DNA from: Thioalkalivibrio sp. | Lineage (GTDB): Bacteria; Pseudomonadota; Gammaproteobacteria; SpSt-1174 | DNA length: 9,618 nucleotides | Reading direction: 5' to 3' | Assembly (NCBI GenBank): GCA_011046015.1 | Contig: DSBO01000161.1 | Location: 1 to 9,618, forward strand | Shown: positions 5,982-9,618 of the stretch, in pieces | Numbering within the stretch: position 1 is the stretch's first letter | How the letters are laid out: every line of letters starts with the position of its first letter | Program-made: the position numbers and the translations under genes | Notes under the pieces: model-generated | Told to the model about the DNA's origin: nothing | The model's database searches: none | What the model saw: only the letters and a program-made list of their open reading frames with translations

Positions 5982-6809
5982 ATGAGTGAGCAGCAGCCGA
6001 CCGTCATGGGAGCAGGGCAACACGAGATGCCGTTTGCCATCGTGCTCGGCGAGCCGCTCACGACCCCTCCGCAGGACCTCTACATCCCGCCGGACGCGCT
6101 GGAGGTGTTTCTCGAGGCCTTCGAAGGGCCGCTCGACCTGCTGCTGTATCTCATCAAGCGCCAGAACCTCGACGTGCTGAACATCCCGATTGCCGAAATC
6201 ACCCGGCAGTACATGGAATACGTCGAGGTGATGAAGGAACTGCGGCTCGAACTGGCCGCCGAGTACCTGGTCATGGCCGCCATGCTCGCCGAGATCAAGT
6301 CGCGCATGCTGCTGCCGAGGCCGGTGGAGGCCGACGACGAGGAAGACCCGCGGGCCGAGCTCATTCGTCGCCTGCAGGAGTATGAGCGCTTCAAGCAGGC
6401 TGCCGAGGATATCGACGAGCTGCCGCGTGTGGAGCGCGACATTCACCTGGCCTCGGTGCAGCCGCCGGACCTCAAGCAGGAGCGGCCCGACCCGGACGTC
6501 GATCTGCGCGAGCTGCTGCTGGCGCTCTCCGAGGTGCTGCGGCGCGCCGACATGTTCACGCACCACCACATCCAGCGCGAATCGCTTTCCGTGCGCGAGC
6601 GCATGTCGCAGGTGCTGAGCAAGCTGGAACCGAACAAGTTCATCGAATTCACCACCCTGTTCACGGCCGAGGAGGGGCGCCTCGGCGTGGTCGTGAGCTT
6701 CCTCGCGGTGCTCGAACTGCTCAAGGCGCACCTCATCGAGCTGGTGCAGGCCGAGCCGTTCGCACCGATTTACGTCAGCGCGGCCGGCGGGGCCCAGGCC
6801 GACGAGTGA
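5982..6809 (+). CDS. scpA: Segregation and condensation protein A (kleisin)
   Basis: The 275-residue protein is the kleisin subunit that bridges SMC heads and binds ScpB in the bacterial condensin. The family core starts at VFLEAFEGPLDLLLYLIKRQNLDVLNIPIAEITRQYMEYV (about 42-81), the SMC-neck-binding helical domain, followed by AAEYLVMAAMLAEIKSRMLLPRP. A variable acidic middle, EADDEEDPRAELIRRLQEYERFKQAA, links to a C-terminal winged helix with the signature EGRLGVVVSFLAVLELLKAHLIELVQ. About 40 residues precede the conserved core, within the range of gammaproteobacterial homologues. The ATG at 5982 has GAGG 8 bases upstream, overlapping the trpS stop; an ATG at 5975 runs straight into a stop. 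scpB follows after 22 bases. Confidence 0.95.
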   Translation: MSEQQPTVMGAGQHEMPFAIVLGEPLTTPPQDLYIPPDALEVFLEAFEGPLDLLLYLIKRQNLDVLNIPIAEITRQYMEYVEVMKELRLELAAEYLVMAAMLAEIKSRMLLPRPVEADDEEDPRAELIRRLQEYERFKQAAEDIDELPRVERDIHLASVQPPDLKQERPDPDVDLRELLLALSEVLRRADMFTHHHIQRESLSVRERMSQVLSKLEPNKFIEFTTLFTAEEGRLGVVVSFLAVLELLKAHLIELVQAEPFAPIYVSAAGGAQADE

Positions 6810-6831
6810 GGCTGTCGACAGGAAGACGGCG

Positions 6832-7755
<924 letters not shown>

Positions 7756-7882
7756 CGCTTGACGCAAGGCTGGGGGGATGGCCGATACGTGATTGGCCGG
7801 AACCGCGCGTGCGGCGATCATGTCGCACAGGGCGCAAATCACAACGCACAAAGATTCTTCCGACGCGGCGGGGATACCTTGC

Positions 7883-8639
7883 ATGAAGACCATCGCCATC
7901 ACCGGTGGCGCCCAGGGGATCGGGCGCGGCATTGCGCTGCATTTTGCGGACCTGGGCTATGCAGTCTCCCTCGCCGATCCTGCGGAGGACGCCGGCGCCG
8001 AGGTGGTGGCGATGATCGAGCGGGCCGGTGGCCGCGCAATACACCTGCCTGTCGATGTCGCCGAAGTGGATGCCGTAACGGAATGGATCGCGCGCACCGA
8101 GGCGGCCTTCGGCTGTCCCGATGCGCTGGTGAACAACGCCGGCATCCTGCGCAACGCCCCCTTTCTCGAGCTCTCTCCCGACGACTTCGACCGCGTGATT
8201 GCCGTGAACCTGCGCGGCAGCTTCCTCTGCACCCAGGCCGTGACCCGGCGCATGGTCGCCCGGGGCCAACGTGCGGCCATCGTCAACATCGCCTCCACCC
8301 GCGCTCATGTCCGAACCCGGCACCGAGGCCTACACGGCGTCCAAGGGCGGCATCGTCGCGCTCACCCACGGGATGGCCATCAGTCTCGGCGAGCACGGCA
8401 TCCGCGTGAACTGCATCAGCCCCGGCTGGATCGAGGTGGGCGACTGGCAGTATTCGGCGCGCGCGCAGACCCCGCAGCACAGCGATCGTGACCGCCTTCA
8501 GCATCCGGTCGGACGCGTGGGCGTCCCCGAAGACATCGCCCGTGCCTGCCGCTTCCTCATCGAGGAGGCCGACTTCACGACCGGCCAGAACCTCGTCATC
8601 GACGGCGGCATGACGGTGAAGATGATCTACGAGGAATGA
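7883..8639 (+). pseudogene. Short-chain dehydrogenase/reductase, broken by a frameshift near 8303
   Basis: Two overlapping frames together encode one classical SDR of about 252 residues. The first frame starts at ATG 7883 (MKTIAITGGAQGIGRGIALHF) and contains the cofactor motif TGGAQGIG at 7-14, Asp32 at the end of beta-2 (suggesting NAD(H) preference), NNAG at 84-87, and catalytic Ser138 in NIASTRA. It then loses frame near 8303. The second frame resumes at LMSEPGTEAYTASKGG with the catalytic Tyr and Lys and continues through NCISPGW to GQNLVIDGGMTVKMIY and the stop at 8637-8639. Without correction the product would end at 8491 with an unrelated tail and no active-site Tyr/Lys. The substrate cannot be inferred. 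Conservation on both sides suggests a very recent mutation or a sequencing error. GGGG lies 9 bases before the ATG. Confidence 0.9.
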
Positions 8640-8652
8640 CGGGGCAGAGAGG

Positions 8653-8823
8653 TTTGCCACAGAGGGCACAGAGTACACAGAGCAAAACCCCGGGACGATA
8701 GTGGCGCCTGCTGCACGCGATGGCGGTTGCACGGTGAGGGGATGTCTAAGGGACGTGGTAGACGCATCGGTTTTTGATTTGCCTCTGTGTCCTCTGTGGC
8801 AAAAACGTCGTCTACTCTGTGGC
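8653..8823. repeat. CACAGAG-type repeat island forming a long imperfect palindrome
   Basis: Three CACAGAG copies at a 9-base period (8658, 8667, 8676) face three CTCTGTG copies (8783, 8792, 8815). The 21-base arm at 8653-8673, beginning TTTGCCACAGAGG, is the reverse complement of 8783-8803 with one mismatch. Nested inside are CAAAACC (8683-8689) opposite GGTTTTTG (8769-8776), and GTAGACG (8758-8764) opposite CGTCTAC (8809-8815). No transposase gene or clear target-site duplication is seen. It fills most of the gap between the broken dehydrogenase and the transporter gene. From general knowledge, related CACAGAG repeats are dispersed in several proteobacterial genomes; their function is not known to me. 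Confidence 0.75.
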
Positions 8824-8846
8824 CAGAAATATCGCCTCGCGCCTCG

Positions 8847-8865
8847 CCGCCGCCAGCCGCGGCGG
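8847..8865 (+). promoter_or_regulatory. GC-rich hairpin immediately upstream of the transporter gene
   Basis: A perfect 7-bp stem, CCGCCGC (8847-8853) with GCGGCGG (8859-8865), closes a 5-base loop, ending 13 bases before the ATG at 8879. There is no T run, so it is not a standard terminator. If transcribed, it could affect translation of the transporter or stabilise its mRNA; TAGCAT at 8867-8872 right after it resembles a -10 box, which would instead leave it outside the transcript. Confidence 0.3.
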
Positions 8866-8878
8866 TTAGCATAGGCCG

Positions 8879-9618
8879 ATGCGTTACGCCGTTCCGCTCA
8901 TCGTCATCGCCCAGCTCTTCGGCACCTCGCTGTGGTTCAGCGCCAACGGCGTGGGGGACCAGCTGCTGCTGGCCTGGGGTCTGTCCACACCGGACCTGGG
9001 CTCGCTGACCTCGGCGGTACAGCTCGGCTTCATCACGGGCACCCTGCTGTTTGCGGTCTCCGGCACGGCCGACCGCTTTCATGCCAGCCGCCTGTTCCTG
9101 CTCGCCACCGTGTGTGGTGCGCTCGCCAATCTGGGGCTCGCGTGGGTGGCGGACTCGCTATCCTCGGCCCTGGCGTTTCGCTTCATTACCGGCCTCGCCC
9201 TGGCCGGCATCTACCCGGTGGGCATGAAGCTGGTGGTGAGCTGGGCGCCACAGCGGCGCGGTGAGGCCCTGGCCTGGCTGGTGGGCATGCTCACGCTGGG
9301 TACGGCCACGCCCCACCTGCTGCAGGGCCTGGGCGTGGGGCTGGGCTGGCCCTGGGTGGTGAGCCTGGCCTCGATGCTGGCCGTGCTCGGCGGGGTGATG
9401 GTGGCGCTGCTCGGCGACGGCCCACACCTGCCGCGCGCGGCGCGCCTCAACTGGGGCGGAGTGTTTGCCGCCTTTCGTCGCCCGGGCTTTCGCGCCGCGG
9501 CCTTCGGCTATTTCGGCCACATGTGGGAGCTCTATGCCCTGTGGGTGCTGGTGCCGCTGCTGCTGGCCGGCCTCTATCCCGAGGCCCCGCGTCAGACCCT
9601 GTCGATGCTCGCCTTTGC
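8879..9618 (+). CDS. Major facilitator superfamily transporter, 3' end missing
   Basis: The frame is open from ATG 8879 to the right edge, giving 246 residues of an expected roughly 400. It shows alternating hydrophobic helices: MRYAVPLIVIAQLFGTSLWF, GSLTSAVQLGFITGTLLFAVSG, LFLLATVCGALANLGLAW, LAFRFITGLALAGIYPVGMK, ALAWLVGMLTLGTATPHLLQG and VSLASMLAVLGGVMVALLG. The loop after helix 2, SGTADRFHASR (61-71), is a version of MFS motif A (G-x3-D-R-x4-R), and RFITGLALAGIYP in helix 4 is typical of the superfamily. After six helices a cytoplasmic stretch (GPHLPRAARLNWGG) leads to the second half, as expected. The substrate cannot be assigned; an exporter or organic-anion carrier is possible. The start lacks a good ribosome binding site (AGG only 3 bases upstream), so it is not certain. 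Confidence 0.88.
   Translation, partial: MRYAVPLIVIAQLFGTSLWFSANGVGDQLLLAWGLSTPDLGSLTSAVQLGFITGTLLFAVSGTADRFHASRLFLLATVCGALANLGLAWVADSLSSALAFRFITGLALAGIYPVGMKLVVSWAPQRRGEALAWLVGMLTLGTATPHLLQGLGVGLGWPWVVSLASMLAVLGGVMVALLGDGPHLPRAARLNWGGVFAAFRRPGFRAAAFGYFGHMWELYALWVLVPLLLAGLYPEAPRQTLSMLAF

Noticed and set aside
4682..6061. Long minus-strand open frame opposite trpS
   Set aside because: It lies exactly antisense to a synthetase with intact motifs, and its translation is low-complexity L/G/H/V-rich without family signatures.
7759..7787. TTGACG as a -35 box for the dehydrogenase gene
   Set aside because: No acceptable -10 hexamer occurs at 16-18 bases; the match is isolated.
8296..8309. Programmed frameshifting in the dehydrogenase
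   Set aside because: No slippery heptamer or downstream pseudoknot is evident, programmed shifting is not known for this family, and a two-base loss restores the exact Ser-Tyr spacing.
8627..9082. A 151-codon minus-strand frame across the repeat island
   Set aside because: Its translation contains the ATEDTE and ALCTLCPLW type strings that come from CACAGAG repeats, and it overlaps the transporter gene on the other strand.

Overview
The window is GC-rich and reads as housekeeping chromosome from a gammaproteobacterium. The gene order (yciB-yciI diverging from yciO, an M50 protease gene, trpS, scpA and scpB) and the proteins themselves suggest a Chromatiales/Ectothiorhodospiraceae-like organism. 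That placement is inference from gene content. No rRNA, tRNA, CRISPR array or insertion sequence was seen.

Left part (about 1-3222), all on the minus strand. Septation protein A (yciB/ispZ) is followed 6 bases later by yciI, then after 162 bases by a PpiC-type peptidyl-prolyl isomerase lipoprotein that ends in a very strong rho-independent terminator. Beyond it lies the 5' part of a separate minus-strand gene with its own good sigma70-type promoter. It encodes a secreted protein of squalene-cyclase/prenyltransferase-like (alpha-toroid) repeats followed by a carboxypeptidase-regulatory-like beta domain, and it runs off the left edge.

Middle part (3352-7755), all on the plus strand: yciO, a site-2-type M50 metalloprotease, tryptophanyl-tRNA synthetase (TTG start, with four cysteines spaced like the 4Fe-4S site of Thermotoga TrpRS), scpA and scpB. 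ScpA and ScpB are the kleisin and winged-helix subunits that work with SMC in chromosome segregation. The last three genes are closely spaced and look co-transcribed. The M50 gene may have its own promoter so close to its ATG that the mRNA would be leaderless or nearly so. The usual flanking genes of this cluster, a PHP-domain gene (trpH/rnm) before yciO and rluB after scpB, are absent here.

Right part (7756-9618). An NAD-type short-chain dehydrogenase gene is broken by a frameshift best explained by loss of two bases from a CG repeat. It is followed by an intergenic island of CACAGAG-type repeats forming a long imperfect palindrome, and then the 5' part of a major facilitator transporter gene that runs off the right edge.

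I found no convincing undescribed multi-gene system. The observations most worth checking are the Fe-S-like cysteine set in TrpRS, the secreted toroid protein, the frameshifted dehydrogenase, the CACAGAG palindrome and the possible leaderless protease mRNA.
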